From Thuidium tamariscinum (lineage: Eukaryota > Streptophyta > Bryopsida > Hypnales > Thuidiaceae), in NCBI GenBank assembly GCA_947034885.2, contig OX344750.2, forward strand, positions 558,001 through 622,000: a stretch of DNA of 64,000 bases, read 5' to 3'. Positions 33,106 to 44,929 of the stretch are shown one piece after another. A model generated the notes under the pieces. That model made no database searches, was not told the DNA's origin, and saw only the letters and a list, made by a program, of their open reading frames with translations. Within the stretch, counting starts at the first letter, position 1. Every line of letters starts with the position of its first letter. A program made the position numbers and the translations under genes.

Positions 33106-34476
33106 TCACCTCCAAGACTGCTCCTTCAATCCACCGCTCTCCTCACCTTCCTCCATTGCTGTGTCTTCGTCTTCAACGTCATCTGAAACATCCACCACTG
33201 CATTCTTCTTCCTGGGGGGGGCGACCTCATGCGCAGGGGACTTCCGCTTCGGTTGTTTGGAGAAGTTTGGGTCCTCTCTGGCTTTAGACCTCCGCTCTCT
33301 AGCTGCGCGCATGTGCCTTCCTGGGGGGATGGCTTGTTTTTCCGCCGGGACATTGTCGCGACTCGGCAACTACTTCCGCTTTGTTGGCTTTTCACGTGGA
33401 ACCTCGCCGCGGGCCATGCCTGCCTCTCCGCTTCTCCAGTGCACAAAGAACTCTCCCTGTTGCTGCATCACAAGGCACACGGACGCACACGGACGTTACA
33501 GAAATTTGGATGGTCCCAGGTTTAGGCCTTCAACACCGGCTAAGAGGTGCACAACAATGTTCATGCTGGCAACGACGGAGACAAGCGTGGCATGCAATGG
33601 ATGTTAAGCCTGCGCCGCTGTCCCCATGAGAACTACCAATTCTCGAACAACCCAGCATGCATCCCCAAACGCATGCCAATTATGATGTCCTTGACGTCCT
33701 CTCGAAACCCTGGAGAGCTCCCCGTCCTCCACTGTCCTCGGGATATGCTTTGAAATGCCCAATTGACCACAACGCGGAGGTCCCCGATTTGGAAAAGCAG
33801 ATTACGGGAGAGGAACTTACGGGACGACGGCGAATTCCTCAAGCGATTCCGCCCCGACGTTGCGCATCGAATTCAAAATAGTCAGCGTTGCAATGCTTGG
33901 TGAGGGAGACAAAATGGGAACACCCACAATACGTCCACCGTGACACAGAATGGGAGAAGAGGCCCCCTCATTGAAGACGACCGGAGTGGCCAATACCCGG
34001 CTGCCCCTTTACAGATTTATACCCGCGCATGACCCTAATACCGCGGTGTGCAGCGAGGGACACGTAGGGCTTTTCGGCGGTGGCATTTCAAAATGCGAAC
34101 ACTATGCTCTTGCAATGGCATTAACCACCTCGATTACAAGTGCAATTAATAAAAATACCAACCACAACGAGAAATTAAGTTCCAATTTCACCTGCTGGGG
34201 AGGTGGGTTCGGACCAGCTCCGTCAAATTCAGTAGCCGTGGACGCACTGGGCACAGCTGCTTGGTCCACCAATCTTGAAGTCCTCGGAGCATTTCCCTCA
34301 CGCATTGTGTTAGACGAAGGCTTCATCGCGCTCTTCATCGGGGAACGTTGCGAGACAAGATCCGTGAGAGCCAACGCCGCCTCCGAGTCCTCCACGTTCG
34401 TCACAGGTGCCTCTTCCAAGTTCTCTGCAAAACGGACAATCCGCCAACGCTTCGGGACACCAGAGAGGATTGCCAT
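33106..34476 (-). CDS. TNPA-like gene of CACTA II, 5' exons
   Basis: The first exon, from ATG at 34476, encodes MAILSGVPKRWRIVRFAENL followed by a Ser/Pro/Asn-rich region and ends at CAGCAG/GTGAAA (34193). A tiny exon reading RNVGAESLEEFAVV is at about 33842-33826 before a GTAAGT. A further exon (about 33415-33106) gives MARGEVPREKPTKRK, an in-frame TAG, then a basic stretch (KQPKRKSPAHEVAPPRKK) and an acidic stretch. The layout (basic and acidic, low complexity) suits a nuclear DNA-binding accessory protein. A telo-box-like CCCTAAACCCTAA lies just upstream at 34533. Exon joins are inferred. Confidence 0.45.
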
Positions 34477-34559
34477 ATCGGTAAGCTCTCGGCCGCAAAT
34501 GAGTACTATGCTTCTGCCTCACAAAGAATGATTACCCTAAACCCTAATCTGCCATAGAA

Positions 34560-35463
34560 GTCTTCTTCAAAAATGATGTGACTTCCTGTATAAGCGTGCA
34601 ACACGTCGGATCTCTTTTTCAGCAGCATGTCTCAAAACAGATCTGTGTTCTTCTTGACGTCAAACATGACGTCTAGAAAAACATGAGGTCGTCTTCATTC
34701 CTATGTACAAGCCACATGCCCTGCCTATGTCAGCGTCAATTACACAGATCCGTAGTGATTGTCGGAAAATAAGTGGCGACAAGGACAACATGGGTGGCCA
34801 TTTTTCAAAGGCTAACGGCATTGTATCCCCTTCTCAACTTAGTCATAGACATTGTTCAGGCCATTAATTACAATACTGTATTGGTCATAGGAAATCTTTT
34901 CGTCCACTTCAGAGAAGACACTTCAGTGTACAAAGAAATTTAACAAGGATTTGCTGTGAGTCTATGACTTGCCCGGTCCTTCTCTTCTTTGTGATGCTCA
35001 TCTTGACATCTTACTGGACGTCATGCGTTGACGACAACATTTTTGTGTACGTCAATTTCGATGTCACATGTGATAAGACCATGTTCCTCTACACATCTGT
35101 GGCAAGGTGCACAGTAGAACTGAATGGCACTTTTGGCATCTTCAAGAATTGCTATGATATGATTTTTCTCATGATCTTCTTAGTCCGACACCCCAATCAT
35201 ATCATTCTCTTTTAGGCATTAATTTTTTTTTAAAACCTCTTCATATAGGGAAGTGATGGTACGACACTAAAGTGTTCTCTGCTTCGGCTAGTGCTTCTTT
35301 GCCACATGCTTTGTCACCAATGTCCACTTTCTAAATTATGAAATCTCTCTTCAGATTTATCATGAACATGATGGGCTTCTTCTTCAGTCATCATACAGTA
35401 CTTTTCTCCGGTTAATGAAGACCTTTTAGCGGATGGCATGCTACTTGCACATGCAAGAGAAGG
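34560..35463. other. Divergent promoter region of CACTA II
   Basis: About 900 bp separate the start of the minus-strand TNPA-like gene from the start of the plus-strand transposase. It contains GACGTC and TTGACGTCA words and a TTTTCTTTTTAAAAC-type AT stretch, but no clear TATA box. Short frames here are not supported as genes. Confidence 0.5.
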
Positions 35464-37263
35464 ATGGCAACGCAATCGGATCCAAACTTACAACGACGTC
35501 GCAGTACAATCCGCATTACTGAAGATGGTCGTACGCTTCGCCACATTCCTGTAGGTGACTTGATATTGCATACAGAGCTGCGAGTGGCAACCGAAAAGAA
35601 TGTTCAGTCTTTCCGATGTCCATGCCGAGATTGCAAAGGTGGACGTCGGAAATCCATCCAAGTCATACGGCAACACCATGCGGCAGTGGGTAGGGACCCA
35701 TTTCTCAAAAAATCGCTCATTGGCGGGGACCCCATTGAGGGGTACCCTGCAGGTGGAATCTGGATTGAAGATGTTACATTTGACGACGACAACGTTGTCA
35801 CAGACGTCCACGAAGACATCAGATCCAACAACGCAGACAATGCTGGAGTAGAGGATTTCAACATGGAAGACCCTCAACACAACGGCCCTGCACTAGATGA
35901 GTTCCATGAAGTTCAACGTCAAGTTATGGAGGCTCTAGATCGAGGGGACGCTTTGCATGAAGAGGCAGAGGCTGCAAGGGAGGCAGTTGACCAAGATGAT
36001 GGGGCCACTGATACCTTAGAGGATTTGGATGATTTATACACCCAAGCAACCACCCCCGTATATGCAGGATCATCTACAAGCATTGTATCAGCAACAATCA
36101 TAATCATGAATATGTGCACAGTGTTCCATGTGAGCAACAAATTCAGCGATGAATTATTCCGATTCTTATCCACCGATTTACTACCGCAAGGCAATAAATT
36201 GCCACATACCCATTACGAGGCACGGAAGAGCATAAGACAATTGGGCTTGCATTATAACAATGTGCATGCATGCCCAAATGGTTGTGTTCTTTTTGAAGAT
36301 GATTATGGAGGGTGTGATACTTGCCCTAAGTGTAACACCTCTCGATGGTTGGACGGGAGCAACCGTATTCCTTCGAAGGTCATTCATCACTTTCCCCTCA
36401 TTCCCAGGTTGAAACGAATGTGGAGGTCGACGGAGATCGCACGCATGCTCACAGGGTACACTAAGCACGTCAGCTCAGACGGCGTGATGCGCTCAGTGGT
36501 GGACAGCCCAGCATGAAAGCACATTGACATTGATGTCGCGTTTGACAACTTCGGAGCTGAACCTCGTAACATGCGGCTTGCATTAGCTTTAGATGGTGTC
36601 AACCCATTCAAGCTGAACAACACGAATTGGTCAACTTGGCCCGTGCTGATCTTAATATACAATTTGGAGCCATGGTTTGTGATGAAGAAATTTTTCATTT
36701 CATTGTGCATCTTGATTTCCGGGAAGCACTCCCCTACCTCTAGTGGTCTTGATGTCTTCATTCGCCCTCTTTTGAAGGAGTTGCAGGAACTATGGCATGG
36801 AGTTCCGGCACTTGATTTTTCACGACCAGAAGGGAGTCGTACATTCACACTACATGCCATTCTCATGTGGACCATCTCAGATTTTCCAGCTTATGGACTC
36901 ATCTCCGGACTTTGCACCAAGGGCTATAAAGGCTGCCCTCCCTGTGGACCTGACACTGATGCAAGAATGGCAAAGACGGGTGATGTTCTTCCAAATAGAA
37001 GAACAAAGGGATCCAAGATTGTATATGGTGGCATTCGTCAGTACTTGCCTAGGCACCACCCGTACCGTAGGAACTTGAGATTCAATGGTAAAGTAGAGCA
37101 CCGTTCGAAGCCCAGAATAATGACAGGTCAAGATGTTATCCGCTACGCAGCTTGGCGGCAATCATACTTGGATCTAGGAGGGAGGGAAAATGGACCAGAC
37201 GACCCTGTGCACTTCACGGGAGTGAAAAGACGATGTGCTTTGTATGATCTGTCGTACTGGGAG
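35464..37263 (+). pseudogene. CACTA II transposase exon 1 (TNP2 domain)
   Basis: The ATG at 35464 opens the frame MATQSDPNLQRRRSTIRITE, with a Cys-rich N-terminus (FRCPCRDCKGGRRKS), an acidic linker and the TNP2 core: CPKCNTSRWLDG, FPLIPRLKRMW, DGVNPFKLNNTNWSTWPVL, WTISDFPAYG and CPPCGPDT. One in-frame TGA at 36514-36516 sits where relatives have Trp (DSPA*KHID). The exon ends at TACTGGGAG/GTGAGG (37263/37264). It encodes the cut-and-paste transposase of CACTA II and is clearly diverged from the CACTA I copy, so the two are separate subfamilies. Confidence 0.88.
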
Positions 37264-37735
37264 GTGAGGACTCCACAATACTACACCAGAAAGATCGCTG
37301 TCTCGTTCTTTTGTTCTTATTGACATGCTGTGGGACAAGTGGAGAAACTGTCAATGTTCAAGGTGTCAAGTCAGACGTCCTCTTCAACGTCATAGTGAAC
37401 GTCATTGAAAACAATGTGTGTCATTTTTGACATACGTAGGTACAGTACAGAACATGGTACTGTAATGTCGGTGTAGTCAGACTTGGTCCTACATGTTACA
37501 AACGGCCTTTTTAGGCAAGTCTGCAGACGTGCACAGTAGGCGTATATTGGGAACCTGAAGAAATACACACTCAAACCGTAAAACAAGTACAGTCCATCGT
37601 TGAAGTTCAATCTCCAGAAGTCTTGCTAGTACAAGTCATACCTTGCATGTAGGAATAAGTGCCATGACAAGAAGTGCATTTTTTCATTTGAAGTCTAAAT
37701 TCTCCCCTATTTCTATTTCTTATTTTTGCTTGCAG

Positions 37736-38972
37736 CACTTGCTAGAGCGACATGTCTTGGATGCCATGCACTGCGAGAAGAACTTCTGCGAAAATATAGT
37801 GAAGACTTTGATGGGAATGAAAGACAGTGCGGGCAGTCGACTTGACGCTGAAGATTTGGGCATTCGTGCGGAGATTTGGCTGCAGCCTCCACGACGTCGT
37901 CAAGACTCCTACTACATGCCGCATGCACCCTTCTTATTCAAGCCTGAGGAGCGTACCGAGTTTGTCGGAATTGTTTCGAATATTCGAACACCTTCAAACT
38001 ATGTTGGTAGCATTCATAAGCGTTTAGAAGATGGGAAGCTACATTACATGAAAACACATGATTACCATGTCCTCATGCAGCAGGTGAGATTTCAATTGAA
38101 CCTGTAGACGTTGTTTATATTCTTCTAAAAATAGGAACGGGATTCAATAATTGTAGGTCACGTTTCCCATGACATACAGTGAGACGCTTTATGGACATCG
38201 TTGTTGCTAAGCTGTTGTCTGTAAGGACTAGAGACATCAGAATTAATGTCTATATGGACGTCAGTAAAAACATATTCATCGAGTATGTCAATGTGCAGAG
38301 CTATGTTAGCAGTCTACAAAGAGCTCAGTAGGCAAGTACATGAGTACATGAAATATGGAATTGTATCAGAGGTTGCTGTAGCTATGAATGTTGCCCTCAT
38401 AGTGGGTCGTGCTGTGCAGATCCTCCCAGTGGCAGTTCGGAATATTCTAGATGAGAACGTCCGCTTGGCAATCATCAAATGAGCCGAGTATTCCAAAGAC
38501 TTTGTGCAAAGGAAGTGCGATTAGCAGAGGAGGATGCCATGATGAACAATGTCATCATGGCCACTTGTGTGTTAGAGAAGGAATTCCCACCTACCTTTCT
38601 GGACATCATAACCCATTTGCCAGTGCATTTAGTGGAGCAATTGTTTAAATGTGGTCCTGTGCATTGCCGATGGATGTATCCAATAGAGCGATACATGAAG
38701 ACATTGAAGGATTATGTGCGGACTTTTGCACACCCGGAAGGTAGCATAGCTGAGGGGTATACCATGGATGACACACTTGGATTTTGTACTGAGTACATGC
38801 GTCAATACAGAGGGACATTGCATCGTGTGTGGGATCCTGAAGAAGAACCAAGCATGAATGATGAGATTCTTCGTTCCAACTATCAACGAAAGCGTAAAAT
38901 GTCAGATGAGTTCTGGAACTATGCCCATGCTTTTGTCCTCGACAATGCAGCGTGCTTGGAGCAATGGCGGCA
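37736..38972 (+). pseudogene. CACTA II transposase, middle exons (DUF4218)
   Basis: Exon 37736-38083 (acceptor GCTTGCAG; LLERHVLDAMHCEKNFCENI to HDYHVLMQQ, donor GTGAGA) is joined to 38420-38972 (acceptor GTGCAG; ILPVAVRNILDENVRLAIIK). At 38479-38482 the frame shifts by one base, and the DUF4218 block continues as VLEKEFPPTFLDIITHLPVH, then WMYPIERYMKTLKDYVR, and WNYAHAFVLDNAACLEQWR at the GTAAGT donor. The order matches CACTA I exactly. Confidence 0.85.
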
Positions 38973-39300
38973 GTAAGTGCCCCTGCCCATTATGTTCCCA
39001 TTAATCTTCATCACGGAAGAGGCAGGCTAGTGTGTTGTTCTTAGGATATGTCCACAATATCGTTTCTAGGGGATTTATAGAGCACCAGCAACAGTTGATG
39101 GATTCTGTGACTACTGTGACCTGTGAAAGTTAGAAGACGTTCATGAAGCGTTCGTTTCAATGTTCACTTTGACATTTCACAAGACGGCACTTTGTACAAG
39201 TGAACGTCAAAGTGGACGTCAAAGTCAACGTCTCTGTCGATGTTAAAGTCAGTGTATAGCCGGTTCGCTCTGACAACCCTTTATGTAATCTTCTGTGCAG

Positions 39301-40124
39301 GGAATACTCCACTCTCAAAGGGCAACGGTGGGAAGAGAGGGAGGCCTTCCGGAGACGATTTCGACGTCGACATCCAACAGTAGCACCGCGTTATCCAACG
39401 GAGCTCAATGATTTGCCTCCTTTTGCATCATGGGTGGCTGACCGTGTGCGAACTCTCCAAGATGCAGGTGAACATGTCCATGAAGATGTCATACAGTACG
39501 CACAGCCTCCACAGCGCTATGCTATATCACATCGACAAATGCATGCATTTGTGTGTTCGTAGTACTGAAAGAAGCTTGGTCACACGGGACTCTTGTGTTG
39601 TAGCCTCATTCACTCGACAAGTACGGTGGGGTTTATAGAACGGGCAACCTATAGAGAGAACTGATGACTACGTCGGGTACATTGAAGAGATTCTTGAGTT
39701 GGACTACCGGAATCATTGCACCACTATACTTGTTTGTGACTGGGTTCGAGGGACACAAGATGCTCGCTTTCCAAATGTGCAGAGGGATCGATATGGGTTT
39801 GCTGTGGCAAACTTCAACCACATTGATGGAAGGATTCATGCTGAATCCTTTGCTTTTCCAATGCATTGCCAGCAAGTGTTCTTTTCTGATGATCCACATA
39901 GGCGTGGTTGGAAGATTGTATGCCGGACGGATGTGAGAGGAAGACGCGGTCATCCAGAAATGAATCAAAGCATCCATTCTATGATAGATGTGGGTAATGA
40001 TGAAGACTTTCAAGGCTTGCAGCCTGAAATGTTAGACATAGAGCCTCCAAGAGAAGTGGCGACTGAGGGTGGTATATACATACCAGCATCAGCTAGAAGT
40101 CCACGTCGCGAAGAAGAAGGATAA
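39301..40124 (+). pseudogene. CACTA II transposase, last exons (DUF4216)
   Basis: A short exon (39301-39467; EYSTLKGQRWEEREAFRRRF, ending GCAG/GTGAAC) is followed by the DUF4216 exon, open from about 39639 to the TAA at 40122-40124. Signatures are DDYVGYIEEILELDY, LVCDWVRGTQDARF, FAFPMHCQQVFFSDD and RRGWKIV. The tail is acidic and then basic (SARSPRREEEG). The frame is intact within this exon, and the normal stop is the end of the transposase. Confidence 0.82.
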
Positions 40125-40940
40125 GGTCATTAGGATACAGGAAGCCGCTTCTGAATACTGCAGTTGCAGTGTAGGATGCAAAGTGTAGACTGTACCGATG
40201 TCTCAGAAGACGTCATTTTCAACGCAGTATATGTGTGTAGGTGGACGTCTTCTTGGATGTTCTCCATGACGTCTTCATGGACAGGAGTCGTTCACCATGC
40301 CATTTGTCATTCGGCACTATATGGGTACATTTTTCATAAGTACAGGTGGAACACTTTGAGATGAAAATAGTCCTTAGTACTGCTATGAATTGACCATCAT
40401 TTTTGAACATGTGTAATTGAAGTTACCATAGAAGGATGAGGACAACCATTGAGGGGGATCATTAGAACTTGCACTTTAGGGAATCGGTCCCAAGAATAAG
40501 CTCATTTTGGAATTCAGTGAGCGTGAGGACCTTCAATGCACATTTACAATTCTCTAAGAAGAAAGACTTTGAACGTCTTACTTCTTCGTAAAAGGAAAAA
40601 GAGAAGAACCAAAGAGACCCGGGAAAAAACATTGGGAATAAATTGACAGGCCAAAAAAAAGAAAAGGAAAAAAAAAAGATGTATACTAAAAAGGCAATTG
40701 GGAATCAATGTGTAGTGGAGAAAAATAGCAAGTCTCAAGAAATTCTAAGTGCACATTCATAAATGGGGAGGGAAAGATAAAGGAAGAAGGAAAAAAAAAA
40801 GGAAGTGAAGAAAAATGGGAAGTGGACAGAGTTCTAGAGCCCAAAAAAGTGGGAAAACTAGAAAAATAAAAAATAAAAACAGAAGAGAAATGGGGAGGGG
40901 AAAACAATGGGAAGAGAAAAAACTGGGAAGTTGTAAAAAA
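40125..40940. other. CACTA II 3' non-coding region
   Basis: This holds GACGTC words (40205-40290) and then purine-rich, A-rich DNA from about 40550. No gene is seen. Confidence 0.5.
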
Positions 40941-41285
40941 TTGAGAACCCCAAGAAGTGGCCAATTTTTTTAAAATTGAAAAATAGGAAGTTAAAAAAAA
41001 TGGGAAGTTTTAAACAATTGAGAACCCCAAGAAGTGGCCAAGTGGAAAACATTTAAAATGGTAATTTCAAAAAAACGGCAAGTTGTAAGAGATTGAAAAC
41101 CCCAAGAAGTGGCCAAGTGAAAAGAAGTTTTAAAAATAGAAAGTTCAAAACATTGGGAAGTTGTAAGAAATGGAGAACCCCAAGAAGTGGCCAAGTGAAA
41201 AACACTTTAAATGTTAAGTTAAAATAAATGGTAAGTTGTAAAAAATTGAGAACCCCAAGAAGTGGCCAAGTGAAAAAATTGGAAG
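40941..41285 (+). repeat. Tandem repeat of about 75 bp, five units
   Basis: The core GAGAACCCCAAGAAGTGGCC occurs near 40943, 41021, 41094, 41173 and 41249, each followed by an A-rich spacer containing GGTAAGTT or GGGAAGTT. It lies about 500 bp inside the right terminus of CACTA II and is not repeated elsewhere in the window. Confidence 0.85.
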
Positions 41286-41788
41286 AATGGTAAGTCTAAA
41301 AACAAAACAATTATTGACAATTACATTTACATTATGTACTTCTCATATGTAACGTTTCAAAAATTTCTATGACATCAATAATACACTTCATACAATGCAA
41401 CAAAATCCACCCCAACATTTTCTTTTCTTGTCATGTAGTCCACTTGCCCATTCCCCCAGTTTTTTACTGTCGGGTAGCAATGTGGGTGCAGCCCTTGTCA
41501 TTCCTCTTCTCTGCCCGCAGTGAAAAAGAACCCCCCTGCTGACGAGGCATTTTCACGTTCTCTTTGACATCTGAATTTGACATGTACATGTTTTTCTGGA
41601 CATCATCGTGAACGAAAACGTTCAGTTCAACATCCTCATGTTCCGCTATAAACACAAACACGTTACAGATGATGTCACAGGAAAATTAAACGACTGCGGC
41701 TGCTTAATGGAAAACGTGTGGACGTCCCAAAAAACACGACGTGTTTTTCTACGAACATGACCAAAAACGCAGTTTTCTTATAGTGCAC
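41286..41788. other. CACTA II right terminus and target duplication
   Basis: The terminal 500 bp contain CGTTCTCTTTGACATC, GAACGTT and GTGGACGTCCC words and end in TTTTCTTATAGTG at 41785. CAC at 41786-41788 matches the left flank. Confidence 0.8.
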
Positions 41789-41789
41789 A

Positions 41790-41809
41790 TTAGGTCGAGC
41801 CGACCTAAA
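41790..41809. repeat. Palindromic motif next to the CACTA II insertion
   Basis: TTAGGTCGAGCCGACCTAAA belongs to the palindrome family found in the introns of the ParB/FCP1 gene. It starts 4 bp outside CACTA II, so CACTA II landed beside such a site. Confidence 0.75.
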
Positions 41810-41832
41810 ATGCCATGCAGAACATCAGAAGT

Positions 41833-42945
41833 TCAACTGGAGGCACCTGCACTTGCAGCGGAGTTATCCGGCACTGTGGACGCGTCGTCAATCTCAGTAG
41901 GGACTACGCTCTCCATGATGTATTCCGCCGGAGTTGCAACCACCACGTCCTCGTCAACGTCCATTTGAACGACGTTCACTTCAACGATGTCAACGTTCAT
42001 GACTGGCTGCGGAACTGCCACCTCAGGATGTTCAAGAGGAAGGGGAGACTGCTCGCACTGTCCTGACACAGTTTCACTTCCAATGCATGCCTCAGCGGCC
42101 GAGGGCAGTACGGATGCTTCGACGGGAGCAGAAACTGATGCCGTTGGTACAAGTGGCGCTAAATCGGCAGGTGTTGGCATCAGAACTTGGGGAGCCGCCG
42201 ACGAGGATCCTGGTCGAGGGAGTCCTGATCCCTAATTACTGAACGAACCGAATGACCCGAAACCAGAACCCTGGATCATCAAGGGTGATGCACCCTGCAC
42301 TGGAAGAACGGAGCTGATTGGAGTGACGCCTTGCAAGTGGTTGACGATGGCCGCCAACGTCGCTTGAGTGTCTGCATTCTGCGCAAACAACAAACTCTTG
42401 ATTTCATCAAGCCGCTCACCATGCTCGGCATGGAGAGCAAGATTTTGAGCGCGCTCTTTCTTCCGCGACTCCCTGATCTTTTCCAATTGCACTCGCATAT
42501 CTTCTTCTTCGTCGTCATCGTCATCCCTTCTTCTTTTCTTCTGTACCCTCGCGTCGACGGGAGTGCTTACTGGTTGCACATCAAGGGGCTATCCAGATGA
42601 CGCGGATGATCCGCGAACACTCTGAGAAAGATGCACAGGTGTGCAATGCTCCTCATTCAGGGGAAGAGGGTCCATGACATCCATCTCCTCCTCGGAGTTG
42701 CCTCCATCATCCGACAATTCTTCCACCTCGACTTCAGCTTTCTTCCCCCTTGACGACGATGCCCGATGTTGGGATGAGGAGGGTGTCGAAGAGAATGGTG
42801 GCTTCCGTGGATGAAGCTCCTCATCCACAAAATAACCCTTCGGAAGAAAGTCGTCTTTGTCAAGCGATTTGTCCACCTCAACGATTTCAGTCCAGTGTTC
42901 AGACTCATCGGATGTCCCAACAACAAAGACTCTTTTGCCCAGCAT
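41833..42945 (-). CDS. Acidic/coiled C-terminal exon of the ParB-like gene
   Basis: After the acceptor TCTGCAG (42946), the frame begins MLGKRVFVVGTSDESEHWTE and runs to a TGA at 41833, passing TAG codons at 42589-42591 and 42232-42234 without changing frame. It contains an acidic segment (EVEELSDDGGNSEEEMD), a basic and acidic helix (KKRRRDDDDDEEEDMRVQLE), a coiled stretch (HAEHGERLDEIKSLL), and a Pro/Val-rich tail. No catalytic domain is visible. It resembles the coiled, acidic C-terminus of the CACTA II TNPA-like protein in layout only. Confidence 0.55.
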
Positions 42946-43010
42946 CTGCAGATTGGAAATAATGTTCAAAAAAGAAAATTAGTTCACCAAGGGTTGGAAT
43001 CGTTATCTAC

Positions 43011-43120
43011 TTAGGCTGAGTCGACCTAAAACAAAACTCATCAAAATGAATTCAGACAAATCATTAAACGAGTACCGAAGCAGGGAAATTTCAAGGACAT
43101 TTAGGTCGGGTCGACCTAAA
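43011..43120. repeat. Two palindromic motifs in one intron
   Basis: TTAGGCTGAGTCGACCTAAA (43011-43030) and TTTAGGTCGGG followed by TCGACCTAAA (43100-43120) lie in the intron between the exons at 44482-43130 and 42945-41833. Confidence 0.75.
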
Positions 43121-43129
43121 ACAACATAC

Positions 43130-44482
43130 CATGGCAGCACAAGTTAATTTTGCTCCCCTGAACACGGACAGAACATTCAGTGATCCGAGTGCAAATCGAC
43201 GAAGGATATTCACATAGAACTCCATGCGGAGTTCTGTATTGTGAATCCTGAACGCAATCTCGTTGTACATCCAGGGCTTGTTGAAGACGTCTATTTCAGG
43301 TGCCCGGTATATCTTGTTTGGCAATTGCCAGTCCACTCTGGACTTGTCCTGAAGAAAAATGAGGTAAATGTTCTCTACTGCCTTGCTATTATTCGAGGAG
43401 TAGTCTCCCATTCTCTCATTCTTCGCTGGCCAGTACTCAGCGCTGTCCATCCTGTACTCTTTCAAGCTAGGATTCTGATGAATGAAGGTCAGAACTTGGG
43501 TCTGCTCAACAAAATCCGCGCAGATGAAGAGCCAGCTCGGGATTTCCTCAAGTGAAGGCTTCTTCATCTTCTGGAAAGAGGCCATCACTGCGGCAAAATA
43601 AGGCTGAAGCGGTGTGCACTTTCCTTTATTCAGGACCACTAGAGTATAGCGGAAGTCTATCACTCCAAAATCCATGCCTTTCACTGTCTCCGGCCGCCAA
43701 GCACCAGTAGGCCATTCGTGGTGCTTCTCCGTCTCGATCTCATAGGTTCTGTAATGCACCACAGTTTGTAGCTTCACGAAATTGTTGCGACGCTCAAGGA
43801 AGGTCTTGAAAAACTGAGCGGCGTATGGAGACAACTCCTCTGCTGTCTTATTCTTGGATCGGGTCTACTTGGCATCCTTCCAATAATCTTCACCCGGTTT
43901 CTCCAGAAGTACATTCATCGTGGCGCTGGTTATGGAGCGACTAGTCTTGAACTCCCTCCATTTCTCCACGTTCAAATTATTGAACGCATTAAGCAATCCC
44001 AAGGATGGATCTATGAGGTGGAGCTCCCTTTTAACCAAGTACTTCCTCTTGCGCCGCTCAACCCAGTCCTTCGCCGTGTAGCAGCTTTCAAGCACTGAAG
44101 TTATCATCTTCACAGTTACCTTCGGGTACTGCAGGTTCATCCTCTTCGGATTTATGTGAAGAATATGCTGCGCAAGCTTCTTCAAGTCCTTGAATGAAAG
44201 ATTACCCAACCACTTGAAGAACTCGTGTGTCAGGTTCCCATTCTCAGACTTCCACCCTGGCTTGACCTTGAATTTTAGTAGAGTGTCTAGGTCAATCAGT
44301 TCCCCATGCGCAGCACTAGAAATTACCTTGCTCCAGAGGTCATAGACATCCTCCGGTGCCGTAATGATCTTCAACTCGTTCGTTATTTTGAGTTTTTCAT
44401 TTCCATCTTTCCCCCTTGATGTCTTCTGGGATTTTACGACGTCCAACATCGCGAAGCGGACGTTCATTGCTTTCACGAATTC
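43130..44482 (-). CDS. Helical exon of the ParB-like gene
   Basis: The exon opens after AAACAG (44483) with EFVKAMNVRFAMLDVVKSQK and closes at GCCATG/GTATGT (43130/43129). It stays in one frame for 450 codons, except for a TAG at 43865-43867 (DYWKDAK*TRSKNKTAEEL). The sequence looks globular and mainly helical (LSFKDLKKLAQHILHINP; YWPAKNERMGDYSSNNSKAV) and unlike any transposase I know. Its place directly after the ParB-like exon suggests one long multidomain protein. Confidence 0.6.
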
Positions 44483-44522
44483 CTGTTTGAAGAAAAAGAT
44501 TGATTATTAGTTTGATATACAA

Positions 44523-44543
44523 TTTAGGTCGAATCGACCTAAA
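44523..44543. repeat. Palindromic motif in intron
   Basis: TTTAGGTCGA, one A, then TCGACCTAAA: both 10-base arms perfect. It lies in the intron between the exons ending at 44630 and starting at 44482. A weaker copy (TCAAGTCGAGTCGACCTAAT) is at 44601-44620. Confidence 0.85.
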
Positions 44544-44629
44544 TAACTATGATGTTATTGAATATGTTCACAATTTGTTGATGAAATAAAAATAAAGTAT
44601 TCAAGTCGAGTCGACCTAATTGAACGTAC

Positions 44630-44925
44630 CTTAAACTTCACGGCATTTTTCTTCGCGTCAACATTTTGACGAGCAATTGAAGCAGTGCCGACCGGTGCAG
44701 CATCCTTTGGATTTCGTGGGCTCCCCATGTTAATCCAGCAGGTTCTTGCACCAAGAATGTTCGTAGACCAGGAGGGCTTTAGAGCTACAAAGTGATTGAC
44801 ACGGTTGTAGTAAGCCGAGATGGTCCTCAGGACTTCATTGCTGTTAGACCAAACAATGTAGCAGTCCCATTGTCGTAGCACAGGAAAGCACAATTCCTTC
44901 TCTAAGGCTTTAGAATGCACTAAAT
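44630..44925 (-). CDS. ParB-like gene, exon after the ACCGGA insertion
   Basis: It reads WDCYIVWSNSNEVLRTISAY, then YNRVNHFVALKPSWSTNILG, and ends at TTTAAG/GTACGT (44630/44629). The exon at 49987-48788 ends in ILKHFREW at the other edge of the ACCGGA element, so the two most likely formed one continuous exon before the insertion. The segment looks like the helical domain that follows a ParB-type N-terminal domain. Confidence 0.6.
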
Positions 44926-44929
44926 TAGC

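Larger units (their letters stand above)
11851..41785 (+). mobile_element. CACTA II, complete En/Spm-type element with a nested hAT
   Basis: The termini are CACTATAAGAAACAGG at 11851 and, on the minus strand at 41785, CACTATAAGAAAACTG. The first 12 bases are identical and similarity extends through GTTTTTGG at about base 25. The flanks carry the 3-bp duplication CAC. Total length is 29.9 kb, of which 16.9 kb is the nested hAT element (14635-31510), leaving about 13.1 kb of its own. It carries two divergent genes typical of the superfamily: a TNPA-like gene on the minus strand (34476 down to 13139, split by the hAT) and a TNP2-type transposase on the plus strand (35464-40124). Non-coding parts are rich in GACGTC or GACGTGG words. 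The transposase has a nonsense codon and a frameshift, so the element is not autonomous. Confidence 0.88.

Noticed and set aside
33083-34531. Plus-strand frames at 33083-33607 and 33950-34531
   Set aside because: They overlap minus-strand exons of the TNPA-like gene that have good splice sites and the charged composition expected there.
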